From NCBI GenBank assembly GCA_020628475.1, contig JAHDFB010000015.1, positions 1-58,852 of the forward strand: 58,852 nucleotides of DNA, in the 5' to 3' direction. Below, piece after piece: positions 26,801-36,552 of the stretch. Origin of the DNA: Saprospiraceae bacterium. GTDB lineage: Bacteria > Bacteroidota > Bacteroidia > Chitinophagales > Saprospiraceae. The notes beneath the pieces are model-generated. The model was not told the DNA's origin. It was given only the letters and a program-made list of their open reading frames with translations, and ran no database searches. Position numbers and translations under genes: made by a program. The first letter of the stretch is position 1, and every line of letters begins with the position of its first letter.

Positions 26801-27057
26801 ATTTGTTTGTTCTACAATGTAGACAGTATTGGAACTAGATGTTCGTCTACCATCTGATTAAAAATTTAAATTTGCTTGTTTCTTTTAGCGATGACATCAT
26901 TCAATGCATTGCTAGAATAAAGGTAAAGCTCCAAGAAATGGGTTTCTAAAACAATTGGCTGAACGGGAATAAAAATCAGTCGAACGCCACCATATTCCCG
27001 TTCAATAAATTCGTCGTAATTTTGGCTTATAACATAGATTCTTAAAACCTTAGGACC

Positions 27058-27882
27058 ATGGATTTTCAAAGTATTACGGCAACGCTTGTCGCTATCATCA
27101 CTGCGGGTATAACTTATAAGGGTTTGGCAGATCAGACTTATAGAGATCACCATGTCTTTGATATCGATGGGATCCTTATTCATAAGGAATATCGTCGTTT
27201 AATTTCATCTGGATTTCTTCATGCGAATTGGTGGCATTATGCTTTCAACATATTAGCCTTATTATCCTTTGCTACGGTCATCGAATCGGAATTAAGCGTC
27301 CCAAGTTTCATCGCACTCTATTTTGTTTCATTAATTGCCGGTAATTTGCTGGCATTGTACATTCACAGAAATCACGGTGATTATCGAGCCTTGGGAGCTT
27401 CTGGAGCTGTCAGTGGAATTATTGCATCGGCTATTTTACTAGATCCAACGGGAAAAATCTCGTTGCTTTTTATTCCCATCGAATTTACCAGTTGGATCTT
27501 TGGATTGATTTTCATCGGGATCTCACTGATCGGCATTGGGAAACAGGCCGACTTGATTGGCCACGAGGCACATCTCGGAGGGCTTTTAGCGGGATTGATC
27601 GGTACAGCCTTTTTATCTCCATCCACTGCTTCAGAACATTTGGTTTATCTCATCATCTTAGTCATTCCCATCATCGGTTTTCTATGCTTGATACTTTGGA
27701 GACCAGATCTTTTGATTACTGGAAATTGGAATCTGAATAAAGGCTCAAAAAAGAACAGACGCATCTCCAAGAAGAAAGCGATCAGTCTCGATGACATCTT
27801 GGACAAAATTGCAAAAAAAGGTATGCAAAGTCTTACAGATCGTGAACGACAACGTTTGGAAGAATATCGAAAAAAGATGTAA
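27058..27882 (+). CDS. Rhomboid intramembrane serine protease with DUF6576-like tail
   Basis: 274 aa, six TM helices. Catalytic Ser115 sits in GASGAVSG and His172 in GHEAHLGG; the His-x3-Asn element HYAFN (60-64) is in the second helix. It cleaves TM substrates within the membrane. The C-terminal 40 residues (ISLDDILDKIAKKGMQSLTDRERQRLEEY) form the small helical tail often found on Bacteroidota rhomboids. The start lies near the promoter-proximal side of a plus-strand unit facing minus-strand neighbours. Confidence 0.93.
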   Translation: MDFQSITATLVAIITAGITYKGLADQTYRDHHVFDIDGILIHKEYRRLISSGFLHANWWHYAFNILALLSFATVIESELSVPSFIALYFVSLIAGNLLALYIHRNHGDYRALGASGAVSGIIASAILLDPTGKISLLFIPIEFTSWIFGLIFIGISLIGIGKQADLIGHEAHLGGLLAGLIGTAFLSPSTASEHLVYLIILVIPIIGFLCLILWRPDLLITGNWNLNKGSKKNRRISKKKAISLDDILDKIAKKGMQSLTDRERQRLEEYRKKM

Positions 27883-27917
27883 GATATCTTATGCGACCTT
27901 ATAAAACATAAATAGTA

Positions 27918-28427
27918 TTAAGATTTATTCAACATCCATTTCCAGATTTTTCCATCTTCCTCATCTTCCTTTTCTTCGATAAACCGAAAACCATTTTTCT
28001 CCAGCACACGTACAGAGGCATTCTTTTCAGCCAAAGTATGCGCTTGAATATGCTGTACTCGTTCATCTGAGAATGCATGAGAAATTAGCATCTTGGTGAT
28101 CTCCGAAGCGTATCCTTGATTACGAAAATCTTTGGCTACCTCATATCCGATTTCCACCATACCGTTTTCGTCAGGACCACCTTTATATCCGCATGTTCCT
28201 AATAAGGTGTTGGTCATGGTCTCTATGGGAAGGTAGGCATACCAGCCAATATGGTGGGGATTTTCTCGAATCTGAGTTAAGGTATACTCAAAAATCACCA
28301 TACCGAATTCACTCCATTGAGGAGGAATGATGATGCCCAACTCTTTTGAAAGTTGAGCATCTCCTAGTAATATCACTTCGAGTAATTTTTCATCACAAGC
28401 TACTAATCTTAATCGGTTGGTATTCAT
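27918..28427 (-). CDS. GNAT N-acetyltransferase (RimJ/RimL-like)
   Basis: 169 aa. The acetyl-CoA-binding motif A appears as VEIGYEVAKDFRNQGYASEITKMLI (R/Q-x-x-G-x-A-type), with VQHIQAHTLAEKNASVRVLEKNGF as the next motif, both typical of the RimL branch that acetylates protein N-termini or small amines. It begins 2 bp after the Rieske-glutamate synthase gene, so co-transcription is likely. Confidence 0.88.
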   Translation of the reverse strand: MNTNRLRLVACDEKLLEVILLGDAQLSKELGIIIPPQWSEFGMVIFEYTLTQIRENPHHIGWYAYLPIETMTNTLLGTCGYKGGPDENGMVEIGYEVAKDFRNQGYASEITKMLISHAFSDERVQHIQAHTLAEKNASVRVLEKNGFRFIEEKEDEEDGKIWKWMLNKS

Positions 28428-28429
28428 TT

Positions 28430-30052
28430 TTATTCGTGTTCATTTATTCCAATTCCTGCATATTGGATTCCTGTAAGTCGACGGATGTCGTATTTAAAGG
28501 TAGATAAATCATTCTTGTTAAATTTTGAAATATCATCATGACCACATGCTCTGGCTACAACCTTTATCAATTCATTGGTCGCATCAAAGAAATTGTGTAA
28601 TTGTTGTGCCGAAGATTCTATGATCAATCTTTGTCTCAAATGATTTTTTTGCGTAGCAATTCCTACTGGGCAATTATTGGAATTACAAGCTCTCATTCCC
28701 AAACATCCAATGGCCTGAAGTGCCGAATTTGAAACGGCTATAGCATCAGCACCTAACATCATGGCTTTTGAAAAATCTTCAGCAACACGGAGCCCTCCTG
28801 TAATGATCAGTGTAATATCATCCGCTCCTCTTTTATCTAAATGCTTTCTGGCTCTGGCCAAGGCTGGTATGGTAGGAACATTTATATTATTTCTTAGAAT
28901 CGTTGGTGCGGAACCTGTTCCTCCACCTCGACCATCGAGAATTATATAATCCACCCCTACTTCCAATGCAAAATCGATATCTGCTTCTATGTGACTTGCA
29001 GCAATTTTGAATCCAATCGGGATACCTCCTGTTTTGTTTCGCACCTCATTAGCGAAATCCGCAAAATCTTTTGCCGTAAACAAATCTGGAAATGCCGCCG
29101 GCGAAATCGCACTCTGCCCTACCTGTAGGCCTCTTACCGCTGCTATTTCCTTGGTCACCTTCGTTCCCGGCAAGTGACCGCCCGTACCTGTTTTGGCACC
29201 TTGTCCTCCTTTAAAATGAAAAGCCTGAGCTTTCATGACTTTTTCCCAAGAAAACCCGAATTTACCGGATGCCAGTTCATAAAAATAACGGGAGTTGTTT
29301 GCTTGTTCTTCAGGCAGCATTCCTCCTTCCCCACTACATATTCCTGTTCCAGATAATTCTGCCCCCATCGATAAGGCAATTTTAGCTTCGCGAGAGAGTG
29401 AACCAAAACTCATATCCGAAACAAATAGAGGTATTTCTAATTCTAAAGGTTTCTGTGCTCTTTTGCCAATGACTACCTTCGTTTGTACTTCTTCTTCATC
29501 AAGCAATGGTCTAGACGCTAGTTGAGCCGGTAAAAACTGAATGTCTTCCCACTTTGGTAAGGTATTTCTATCTACCCCCATCGATGCAGAAGGGCCATGA
29601 TGCCCCCAATTCTTCAGGCCATTTTGCGCCAATTCTTTAATATAAGCCGTGTAAGGTTCTGTGTCTTCTGGATGAGTATCTGCATATTGTCCTAGATATC
29701 GAGCTCGATCAAATGGTTGTGGATGTCTATCCAAATAATCATTGATTTCATCCTCATCAATATATATGTATCCATCCTTTATTTCCGAATAGAATTTGTG
29801 CAGGGCTTCTTCATTATTATATTCACTAACACCTGTATCAATCCGATAATCCCAATTATGTACGCCGCAAATGATATTATTCCCTTCCACATATCCATCG
29901 GCCATGAGTGCTCCTCGGTGTAAGCACCGACCGTATAGAACGGAAACTTCTTGTCCGTATTTAATTAGTACAAGATCTAAACCATTGACTTGTTTTCCAA
30001 TAGGCTTTTTCTCTTCTAAATCATAAAACGCATGTAATTTTAACTTTTTCAT
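28430..30052 (-). CDS. Rieske-domain / FMN glutamate-synthase fusion protein
   Basis: 540-aa fusion. Residues 1-110 form a Rieske [2Fe-2S] domain: Cys43-x-His45 (CLHRG) and Cys62-x2-His65 (CGVHNWDYR). Residues about 150-520 match the FMN-binding and [3Fe-4S] half of glutamate synthase (GltB/GlxD-like): SDMSFGSLSREAKIALSMGAELSGTGICSGEGG, FHFKGGQGAKTGTGGHLPG, IILDGRGGGTGSAP, GGLRVAEDFSKAMMLGADAIA and the cluster loop CLGMRACNSNNCPVG. No amidotransferase domain, so glutamine is not hydrolysed here; the electron route is likely Rieske to FMN. Substrate unknown. Confidence 0.9.
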   Translation of the reverse strand: MKKLKLHAFYDLEEKKPIGKQVNGLDLVLIKYGQEVSVLYGRCLHRGALMADGYVEGNNIICGVHNWDYRIDTGVSEYNNEEALHKFYSEIKDGYIYIDEDEINDYLDRHPQPFDRARYLGQYADTHPEDTEPYTAYIKELAQNGLKNWGHHGPSASMGVDRNTLPKWEDIQFLPAQLASRPLLDEEEVQTKVVIGKRAQKPLELEIPLFVSDMSFGSLSREAKIALSMGAELSGTGICSGEGGMLPEEQANNSRYFYELASGKFGFSWEKVMKAQAFHFKGGQGAKTGTGGHLPGTKVTKEIAAVRGLQVGQSAISPAAFPDLFTAKDFADFANEVRNKTGGIPIGFKIAASHIEADIDFALEVGVDYIILDGRGGGTGSAPTILRNNINVPTIPALARARKHLDKRGADDITLIITGGLRVAEDFSKAMMLGADAIAVSNSALQAIGCLGMRACNSNNCPVGIATQKNHLRQRLIIESSAQQLHNFFDATNELIKVVARACGHDDISKFNKNDLSTFKYDIRRLTGIQYAGIGINEHE

Positions 30053-30131
30053 ATCATTTGGTTTTAGATGTTATGGTGAATTGGGTGGAGTCATAACCCA
30101 AGTTTATTAATTTTCTATGGATTTTCTTCTT

Positions 30132-31118
30132 CTAATTTCCTTGTCCACATCCAGCCTCATTCATGACGGTTACTTTAGCTCCCGACAATATATCACAATT
30201 TGTTGACACATGTACTTTAGGTGATTTTAAGGTTAATTCATAGGGTGTATACACTGAAATATTATTCAATACAATGAGCTCCTGAGCATAAATCGTTGTA
30301 TCTGAATGGATTGTCTGATTCGAGACTACATTTTGTACTAGGCAATCCCCTTCCTGATGCAAAGCATGAATTTCACTTGCTGTTAATACTCTATTATAAA
30401 AACGTACATCATCTATTGCTCCCTCGAAATAACTGCTAAAATCTCTTGTTCCCAACCGAACGGGAGTCGTTCCATTTTCGGGGATAATAGAATAATCTGA
30501 GAAAAAATCCGTATCCTTCAAGACACCGTTTTTATAGAGTTGAATACTGTCCGATTGATAATTATACAAGGCCACGATATGAATCCATTCACCTATAAAA
30601 ACATCTTCTTGTACATAACTGCCGGCGCCTAAACCTCCAGATAGATTAAAAGAATAGCAGGAAGTACGACTAGGACGAGTACTATTAAGATTGTACATTC
30701 TTAAAGCCCATTCTTGTTCCCCGATGGATCCTTTACCAAACCAATGAACATAATCATTCTCATGATTCGCGTAATCGAAAACATCTATTCGCATCCAAAG
30801 CGAAATCGTGAGTTGATTGGTTTGAGCGATACTAAATTCATCAGCATCTGGGATTTCAATATATTGATCAATACCATTGAATTGATAAGCACTATCTACT
30901 TGTCCAAAACGATCAGTTGTTAATACAGCACCATGATTCGTCCCATGCTGTAGATTACCGCTTTCATCATCCGTATTTCCATTTAATGGATAATAAGCTA
31001 TGAGGCCTGTTGAAGGAATTTGAGCTACTGAAGGCAACGCAAAAAGAAGAATAAAAACAGTCAGAAAAATAGATTTGATAGAGCTACAAACAACGTGATT
31101 TTTCATACTACCTATCAT
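30132..31118 (-). CDS. Secreted LamG/concanavalin-like lectin domain protein
   Basis: 328 aa with signal peptide (FALPSVAQ). Residues about 40-240 form a LamG jelly roll (GLIAYYPLNGNTDDESGN, YQFNGIDQYIEIPDAD, LTISLWMRID, WIHIVALYN, GAIDDVRFYNRVLTASEIHAL). A C-terminal parallel-beta-like stretch (QELIVLNNISVYTPYELTLKSP ... GAKVTVMNEAGCGQG) follows. Unlike its paralogue at 37540-38496 it has no T9SS sorting domain, so it may end naturally there or be a partner of another exported protein. ATG 31106 is an alternative start. Confidence 0.85.
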   Translation of the reverse strand: MIGSMKNHVVCSSIKSIFLTVFILLFALPSVAQIPSTGLIAYYPLNGNTDDESGNLQHGTNHGAVLTTDRFGQVDSAYQFNGIDQYIEIPDADEFSIAQTNQLTISLWMRIDVFDYANHENDYVHWFGKGSIGEQEWALRMYNLNSTRPSRTSCYSFNLSGGLGAGSYVQEDVFIGEWIHIVALYNYQSDSIQLYKNGVLKDTDFFSDYSIIPENGTTPVRLGTRDFSSYFEGAIDDVRFYNRVLTASEIHALHQEGDCLVQNVVSNQTIHSDTTIYAQELIVLNNISVYTPYELTLKSPKVHVSTNCDILSGAKVTVMNEAGCGQGN

Positions 31119-31272
31119 AAGAAAATGATTCTGATCTGCCTTCTAACTTGTTGACATGCAAACGGCATATTCCAATGGATAAACAGATCTCTATGCTGAA
31201 TATGTACAAATGTATCGAATTCGAACTTTAATCATAAGTGCTCTGAAAGAAAATCTTTTCCAAACGGCTTTA

Positions 31273-31617
31273 TCAATGCCAATTATGGCCGCAAAATCTG
31301 CATTGTTTTGCTTTAGGAGTTCGGGTAAGTTTCTGGCATTTGGGACAATTATTATAGTTTATAGCATGTTCCCTGTCTATGCGCATTGCTACCCTCTCAC
31401 GAAATACATCTATACCATCGTCTAGTAGCTTCAAAACTTCCTCATTTTCAGTCATCCAGCCTTTCTTTAAAGATATTTTTATTCGACGCTCTTTATGCTC
31501 TTTTGAAGAATTTTGCATTTTAAAAAGAGATGCCCAATGCCTCCATGCTATTTTCTCTTCGATGGTCATCCAATACGAATAATAATCCAATATATATTTG
31601 ATTTTATCCTGATCCAT
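31273..31617 (-). CDS. Zinc-ribbon small protein
   Basis: 114 aa, mainly helical N-terminal part with basic and acidic stretches (KEHKERRIKISLKKGW) and a C-terminal zinc ribbon, CPKCQ-x10-CRFCGHNWH. No other domain. May bind nucleic acid or protein; not recognised. Reading frame is intact and starts with ATG. Confidence 0.6.
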   Translation of the reverse strand: MDQDKIKYILDYYSYWMTIEEKIAWRHWASLFKMQNSSKEHKERRIKISLKKGWMTENEEVLKLLDDGIDVFRERVAMRIDREHAINYNNCPKCQKLTRTPKAKQCRFCGHNWH

Positions 31618-31647
31618 ACAATACTCTTAATATTCGAATTTTGATGT

Positions 31648-32133
31648 CTATACCATCTTCAGTTTAAATCGTTCAATTTGCCTTCGATGTCTTAATACAT
31701 GAACGATGGCATGTTCAATAATTTGTTCAACGTCGTACTTTTGGCCCCAGCGAACTTTGAACTTTTTGTTGGCATCATATTCTTCCAATTTGATGTTTGG
31801 GTAATCTTGAAATAATTGTTCGTTGAAGGTAAACATGCTATCCAGTGCCTCACCATATTCAATGGCTGAGGGATACAACTCTTTACGGGCATAACTTATT
31901 TGTTCACCAAGTGATTTACGTATTTCAATAACATAAGTATAACCGGATTCAACAACATGGCTTAGAATAGATTGTACAGATCTACAATCTTCATCTTTGG
32001 TTTGATCGTCTACAATTTGAGTAATTTCAGAGGAAGTCAAATCTGAAATTACCTCCTTTAATTCATGTATACTTTTCTCATATTCGTCCAGCAATGCTCC
32101 GATGGCTCCGTTGGTTCTAAAGTTCTTTTTCAT
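31648..32133 (-). CDS. DinB-like metal-dependent helix-bundle protein
   Basis: 161 aa from ATG 32133 (a TTG upstream would add nine residues). Four-helix DinB layout with metal-ligand candidates His in SVQSILSHVVESGYTYV and His pair in EHAIVHVLRHRRQIERF. DinB-fold proteins bind Ni/Zn/Fe and include thiol S-transferases; specific activity unknown. Stands alone. Confidence 0.78.
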   Translation of the reverse strand: MKKNFRTNGAIGALLDEYEKSIHELKEVISDLTSSEITQIVDDQTKDEDCRSVQSILSHVVESGYTYVIEIRKSLGEQISYARKELYPSAIEYGEALDSMFTFNEQLFQDYPNIKLEEYDANKKFKVRWGQKYDVEQIIEHAIVHVLRHRRQIERFKLKMV

Positions 32134-32365
32134 ATATAAAAATGCTATTTTCTTTTTCAATATAAGGTTAGTCTACGTCTAAAGTTCTTCTTTTAGCTCA
32201 TGATTTATAGAATGTGATGCTGAACTCTTTATTACTTGATGTTTAGGAACCATTGCTTTAAGCATTTTTCTAGCATTTGATTAATTAGTATTAAGGTATC
32301 TATCAAACTTAGATTATTCCGCCCTAAAATTCTTATATGAAATTTTAAATCTTAGCTTTCACCAT

Positions 32366-32806
32366 TTATAGCTCCTTTCTTAATCCAACGCGACTTCTTC
32401 CATCGGAATACCAATTTTCCATCTCCGCAAAGGTATAGTATCCTTCTTTTCGATAAAATTTGAGCGCATCATCGTGTGAGGTCCACAACCATATATGTTT
32501 AACGCCCAAAGCAACTGCCTCGTTTTCAATTAATTTCAATAGTCTCGTACCCAGTCCTTTTGAGCGATACGCTTTCTCGACAAATAAATCTGTCAAATAA
32601 AACCATCCTGAATACTTCTCTCCATTTTTATAGGCCAATCCTGACGAACAGCCAACAAACCTGTCAACATCTAAACCAACAAATCCAATTCTTTCTGAAT
32701 GTTGAAGCTCTACTCTATTTTCGAGTGCATGTTCATCAAAACCCTTATTCATTCGAGCCAACTCTGTAGATGTCATTTCACGATTTACTATCCGGATTTG
32801 TTTCAT
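32366..32806 (-). CDS. GNAT N-acetyltransferase
   Basis: 146 aa. Motif A: LTDLFVEKAYRSKGLGTRLLKLIE (R-x-x-G-x-G), followed by HIWLWTSHDDALKFYRKEGYYTFAEMENW, the usual NPSAxxFYEKxGF-type end of small-molecule GNATs. Substrate not predictable. Neighbours unrelated. Confidence 0.88.
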   Translation of the reverse strand: MKQIRIVNREMTSTELARMNKGFDEHALENRVELQHSERIGFVGLDVDRFVGCSSGLAYKNGEKYSGWFYLTDLFVEKAYRSKGLGTRLLKLIENEAVALGVKHIWLWTSHDDALKFYRKEGYYTFAEMENWYSDGRSRVGLRKEL

Positions 32807-33233
32807 TTTGACTTATTTGTTTCGGGGAATAAAACGTGTACAAATAATCCCCCCAGCTTACTGCAATCTAAACTAAAGCAAAAAATTAAGATAGTGTATT
32901 TCGTATGATTTGCTATATCTATTTTTATCCAATAGAAATGTTTTCGTGCCAATTCCTATAATTATTACCATTGGAATGTTAATATCAAATATTGTTTTCG
33001 ATAAATTGCGATCTCCCAAACGAACAAAATTTCCCCTGTGAGCATCAAAACGAAATACATCCTCTGCCTTCTACGATCAAGAATAGAATATTCATTTTCT
33101 CTAAATTACATGCTGAATGAAGAAAAGTAATCGAGTATATACAGCGTATAGCAATAATCACTACGAGCTAGAATAGATTACATGATAATTTAAAGTAATT
33201 AGGAAACCAATTCGTAAAAAAGAGCAAAATAAA
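32807..33233. other. Gene-free AT-rich stretch left of the accessory island
   Basis: About 427 bp with no convincing gene, RNA or repeat. It bounds the AT-rich four-gene island on its 3' side. A run of CCCCCC-like bases at 32858-32864 and a C-rich patch at 33025-33035 are the only notable composition. Confidence 0.4.
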
Positions 33234-34115
33234 CTATCTGGTAATAACTTGTCTAACTTTATATTTATTCAAGACTATTCTATCACTCACAATTTCATTA
33301 AATTTATTGTTCTTCAAATTGTATGAAATCTTCTCAGACAATACTCTACCAGAATTATATATACTCTCCGAAGTAACAAGCACATTTGTACTATCGGTGC
33401 CTGGTAATAACTTTAAAACCCTAATACCCTTACTAGATAAACCTTCACCCGAATCAATTGAATCCTTAGCTAAGATACCTTTGATACTAGCATTGCTAAA
33501 AGTATTCAAAGAGTGCAATCCCATATCCAATAAAGTTACACTTTCATCTGTATTTCTAGTATCTATTGAATCTGCTTTCATTATTTCATTAATGACATTA
33601 TTTCCATAATTCAAGAATATAAAATCATCTTGCTTGGACTTAACTTGTCGGATAACCATTGCTGTGTCAGATAAATTAATTCCATATTCATTTTCGCTCA
33701 AGAGAAGATTTAGATTATCGTACATACTAACGAAATCGCTATCCTCACTTGGAGTAATCATATACTTATAGATATCACCTATTCGATCAATCTTAATAGC
33801 TGACCAAGATGTTTGTAAAATAGAATCAGTTTCTAAATCCAATATCTGGTTTTCAACAAAAAGTTTGTCATTGGATTTTAAGAGACTTTCAATTGATATA
33901 TTTTCAATTGGTGGCAAGACTACTTTTTCTGGCTTGTCAAATACATCAATTAAATATCTAAGACCAATACAAACTAAAATTAATATGATTGCTACTGTGG
34001 TTTCTTTCACTTCTCTTACTTTAGGTAGATAAATTCTTTCAAATTTAACATTAAAATCCAGAAACTTGACATCATACCTTTCATAATGGATTTTATAACA
34101 AGTCAAATTATACAT
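33234..34115 (-). CDS. Membrane-anchored protein of unknown family
   Basis: 293 aa. A single TM helix (about residues 42-60; TVAIILILVCIGLRYLI) leaves a short basic cytosolic head and a long periplasmic part rich in D, S and T. No catalytic motif and no family recognised. Last gene in the minus-strand island with DUF6000-like, ATP-grasp and an upstream unknown. AT-rich, like its three upstream neighbours. The link with them is based on orientation and composition only. Confidence 0.55.
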   Translation of the reverse strand: MYNLTCYKIHYERYDVKFLDFNVKFERIYLPKVREVKETTVAIILILVCIGLRYLIDVFDKPEKVVLPPIENISIESLLKSNDKLFVENQILDLETDSILQTSWSAIKIDRIGDIYKYMITPSEDSDFVSMYDNLNLLLSENEYGINLSDTAMVIRQVKSKQDDFIFLNYGNNVINEIMKADSIDTRNTDESVTLLDMGLHSLNTFSNASIKGILAKDSIDSGEGLSSKGIRVLKLLPGTDSTNVLVTSESIYNSGRVLSEKISYNLKNNKFNEIVSDRIVLNKYKVRQVITR

Positions 34116-34178
34116 TCAACATTTTAATAAAAAAAGAAGATTCTATTCTAGTGGAATATATAAGGATAATCTATTCAC

Positions 34179-34910
34179 TTACATATATGTTATTTTACCT
34201 CGAATTTTATCAATAGTATCTATCGCGCTTCTTATTGGTTCAACATCTAATTCTTCTTTCCAAAAATTGACATGTCCTTCAAAGACATTCTCTATTTCTT
34301 TTCCACCTTCTTTCGTAAACTTCTTCAAAGCCTCTTCCGATTTTTCAGCTCGATATTTCTTATAATTTCGAAAGTTCTCTACATGATTTTGAAAATGATT
34401 CGTGTTATTTATTTCATCTAAATATTTAAGTGATGCCGCTACTGGAATTTGGTCAAAGTCCAAATCGGTCTGAAGTAAATAATATTCTAAGTATCTGTTT
34501 AAGTAATTAACCGATAGATTAGTATTGAAATAGGCCAGCGTTATGGCATATTGTTTACCTGCAAAGCAGACCTCGCTTTTCAATAAGTGATTACCTATAA
34601 TTTCAGTGAATGTGCTGCTGTCTTTAATCGCCGCAAAATATGCTCCCGTTGATCTGGTTCGCCAGTTAAAATCCCCAAGATTTTTAAAGATAATCTCTTC
34701 CGTGATTTGTTCTTTTATTGTAATCATTTGATCAATCCATAATTGATCGTTTTTGTAAATATTAAAGTAGAATGGAATAACCCATTTGTCTCTAAAATCC
34801 TGAGTGATCTCTACCTTATTAGTATAGGTGGGTAAATCACCAAAAATCCCTCGGTGTTGAATAATTGCACCTGCGCTATGCATTTGAATATCTGATAATT
34901 TCTTTTTCAT
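34179..34910 (-). CDS. DUF6000-like protein
   Basis: 243 aa from ATG 34910 (a GTG at 34967 would add 19 residues and overlap the ATP-grasp gene). Matches the DUF6000 pattern as I recall it: an FRDKWVIPFYFNI entry, DFNWRTRSTGAYFAAI, IGNHLLKSEVCFAGKQYAITLA, LNRYLEYYLLQTDLDFDQ. The family is uncharacterised and looks HEAT-like. It follows the ATP-grasp gene on the same strand. Confidence 0.68.
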   Translation of the reverse strand: MKKKLSDIQMHSAGAIIQHRGIFGDLPTYTNKVEITQDFRDKWVIPFYFNIYKNDQLWIDQMITIKEQITEEIIFKNLGDFNWRTRSTGAYFAAIKDSSTFTEIIGNHLLKSEVCFAGKQYAITLAYFNTNLSVNYLNRYLEYYLLQTDLDFDQIPVAASLKYLDEINNTNHFQNHVENFRNYKKYRAEKSEEALKKFTKEGGKEIENVFEGHVNFWKEELDVEPIRSAIDTIDKIRGKITYM

Positions 34911-34942
34911 CAAAAAACGACTACATTTATTTCGAGAAATTC

Positions 34943-35812
34943 TTAACTTCTTAATATCGTATTCCACATCTTAAAAGGAGAAATATTTCTTATATCTGAA
35001 AATTGACCATCACCAATTTCAATTACTTTCCATCCATCTTCTAAAGTCTCTCCCAAATCAACTGAGATGAAAGGTACATTTATTCTCTTGGCTATTTCCA
35101 GAACAATAATTTTCAATCTTTCTAAATCCAAAGCACTTAATTTAAACGGATTAGTACCGTTCCAATAAAACGAATAATCTATGATCTTTTGATTTAATAC
35201 AAAAAACCGATATTCATGAGCCCTCGGAATACCATTTCCTGCTATTTCATTATATCTAAACTTAGTAAATTGTCTTATTACAATTTTCCCTAATGAAAAG
35301 TCTTTTTCACGGTTTAATTTCTCAAATACCGCTTCCAATTCTTCTTCTGAATAAGCGACACAATTATCCCATCCGTATTTTTTAAGAGATTGTATAGTTC
35401 CTTTCAAGAATACAGGATATCCTAACCTATTTACCGCCTCCTTTGCCTCCATTAGATTCGTTGTAATTTCACTTTCAATCGTATATTCTTTTATAAATGG
35501 ATAGAATTGATCAAAATATTCGGATTTGGAATACTCGCTTGGTTTATTAATCAATTCCAAATCATTCTTTTTTAATATTTCATAAACCAATTCATATTCC
35601 TCATATTTTGGAACAAACCCAAGCCAAAACACTTTAACTCTTTCTTTTAAATTCTGATTGTTATAGAGTGTTTCTTGGAGAGATTCAATATTCCCTCTAT
35701 CATAATTAATCACCTCTATTCCTAATAATCTGGCTGCCTCCTCCATTTTCCTTAGATATTCCGTTCCAGCAGATTTACGAAGGCTTGCTTTGTATTCACT
35801 CAATATAATCAC
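34943..35812 (-). CDS. ATP-grasp protein of the R2K type
   Basis: 289 aa with a GTG start. The ATP-grasp fold is shown by YPVFLKGTIQSLKKYGWDNC, IVIRQFTKFRYNEIAG, AHEYRFFVLNQKIIDYSFYWNG and the metal-binding end FISVDLGETLEDGWKVIEIGDGQFS. The Arg/Arg/Lys arrangement fits the R2K clade, which has been associated with peptide ligation and with accessory and conflict loci. It would use ATP to join a carboxylate to an amine; substrate unknown. Flanked by two helical proteins and a membrane protein in one orientation. Confidence 0.75.
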   Translation of the reverse strand: MIILSEYKASLRKSAGTEYLRKMEEAARLLGIEVINYDRGNIESLQETLYNNQNLKERVKVFWLGFVPKYEEYELVYEILKKNDLELINKPSEYSKSEYFDQFYPFIKEYTIESEITTNLMEAKEAVNRLGYPVFLKGTIQSLKKYGWDNCVAYSEEELEAVFEKLNREKDFSLGKIVIRQFTKFRYNEIAGNGIPRAHEYRFFVLNQKIIDYSFYWNGTNPFKLSALDLERLKIIVLEIAKRINVPFISVDLGETLEDGWKVIEIGDGQFSDIRNISPFKMWNTILRS

Positions 35813-35823
35813 GATGTAAATTA

Positions 35824-36552
35824 CTAAGATATAACTCTTTTGTTGTTGGTTACATATTCCAAAGCTTTAGCTTTCAGACTTTCTGGATAATCTTCTATTT
35901 CATTAGGAAGATTCCTAGAAATATATGCTCTTAGCCTAAGATTTCTTGTTTTATCAAATTCATCCAAAAGCATAGAAATTCTATCCTCATATTGTTTTCC
36001 TGAAGTTTTATCCCAATAAAATAATCGAAAAATACCTCTTTTTACATTCAACGTGGATTTTTGAAATCGTTCAATTAGATAATCACTAACGCTGGTTTTA
36101 TGGACTTTCTGAGCTGGGATTAAAAAACAGTTATTATAAGAAGGATCGATAACTTTTATTCCCGTTTCAATCAATGCTTTCATTAGATTAGTAGAGAAAT
36201 AATCAACTCTGTATAAATAATATGGTACGAACCATTTACTTATTCTTCCTTTCAAGAGCTTGATAATATGATGCTCCTGTTCCTTCGTTAAGTTTTTAGA
36301 TCTATCCTTAAAATATTGATCAAATATATTTTCGCTCATAAAAATATTGCTTAAATGTCGACTTTGAGGAAAAATCTCCTTCGATAATACCGCCTTTAAA
36401 TAGTTTTCATATAGAATGTCAATATCTCTATGGAGGCAAGCTTTGAAAGGTTTCCTTCTCTTATTTTTCCTTTTAACTCGTAGAAGTTCCAATCGATAAG
36501 CCAAATGGCGAATAATTAAATAAATCTTAATCCCGATATTCCTGATTTTCAA
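35824..36552 (-). CDS. Helical protein of unknown family in the ATP-grasp island
   Basis: 242 aa, TTG start at 36552; the upstream frame is open for 23 codons to a stop but has no ATG. A basic N-terminus (RVKRKNKRRKPFKACLHRD) precedes alpha-helical repeats resembling HEAT-like folds (DYFSTNLMKALIETG, NVKRGIFRLFYWDKTSG, RNLRLRAYISRNLPNEIEDYPESLKAKALEYV). Twelve bp upstream of the ATP-grasp gene, same strand, same AT-rich composition. No function assigned. Confidence 0.55.
   Translation of the reverse strand: MKIRNIGIKIYLIIRHLAYRLELLRVKRKNKRRKPFKACLHRDIDILYENYLKAVLSKEIFPQSRHLSNIFMSENIFDQYFKDRSKNLTKEQEHHIIKLLKGRISKWFVPYYLYRVDYFSTNLMKALIETGIKVIDPSYNNCFLIPAQKVHKTSVSDYLIERFQKSTLNVKRGIFRLFYWDKTSGKQYEDRISMLLDEFDKTRNLRLRAYISRNLPNEIEDYPESLKAKALEYVTNNKRVIS

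Noticed and set aside
26866..27183. Minus-strand frame overlapping the rhomboid gene start
   Set aside because: Overlaps the conserved rhomboid N-terminus and has no signal, TM or family trace.
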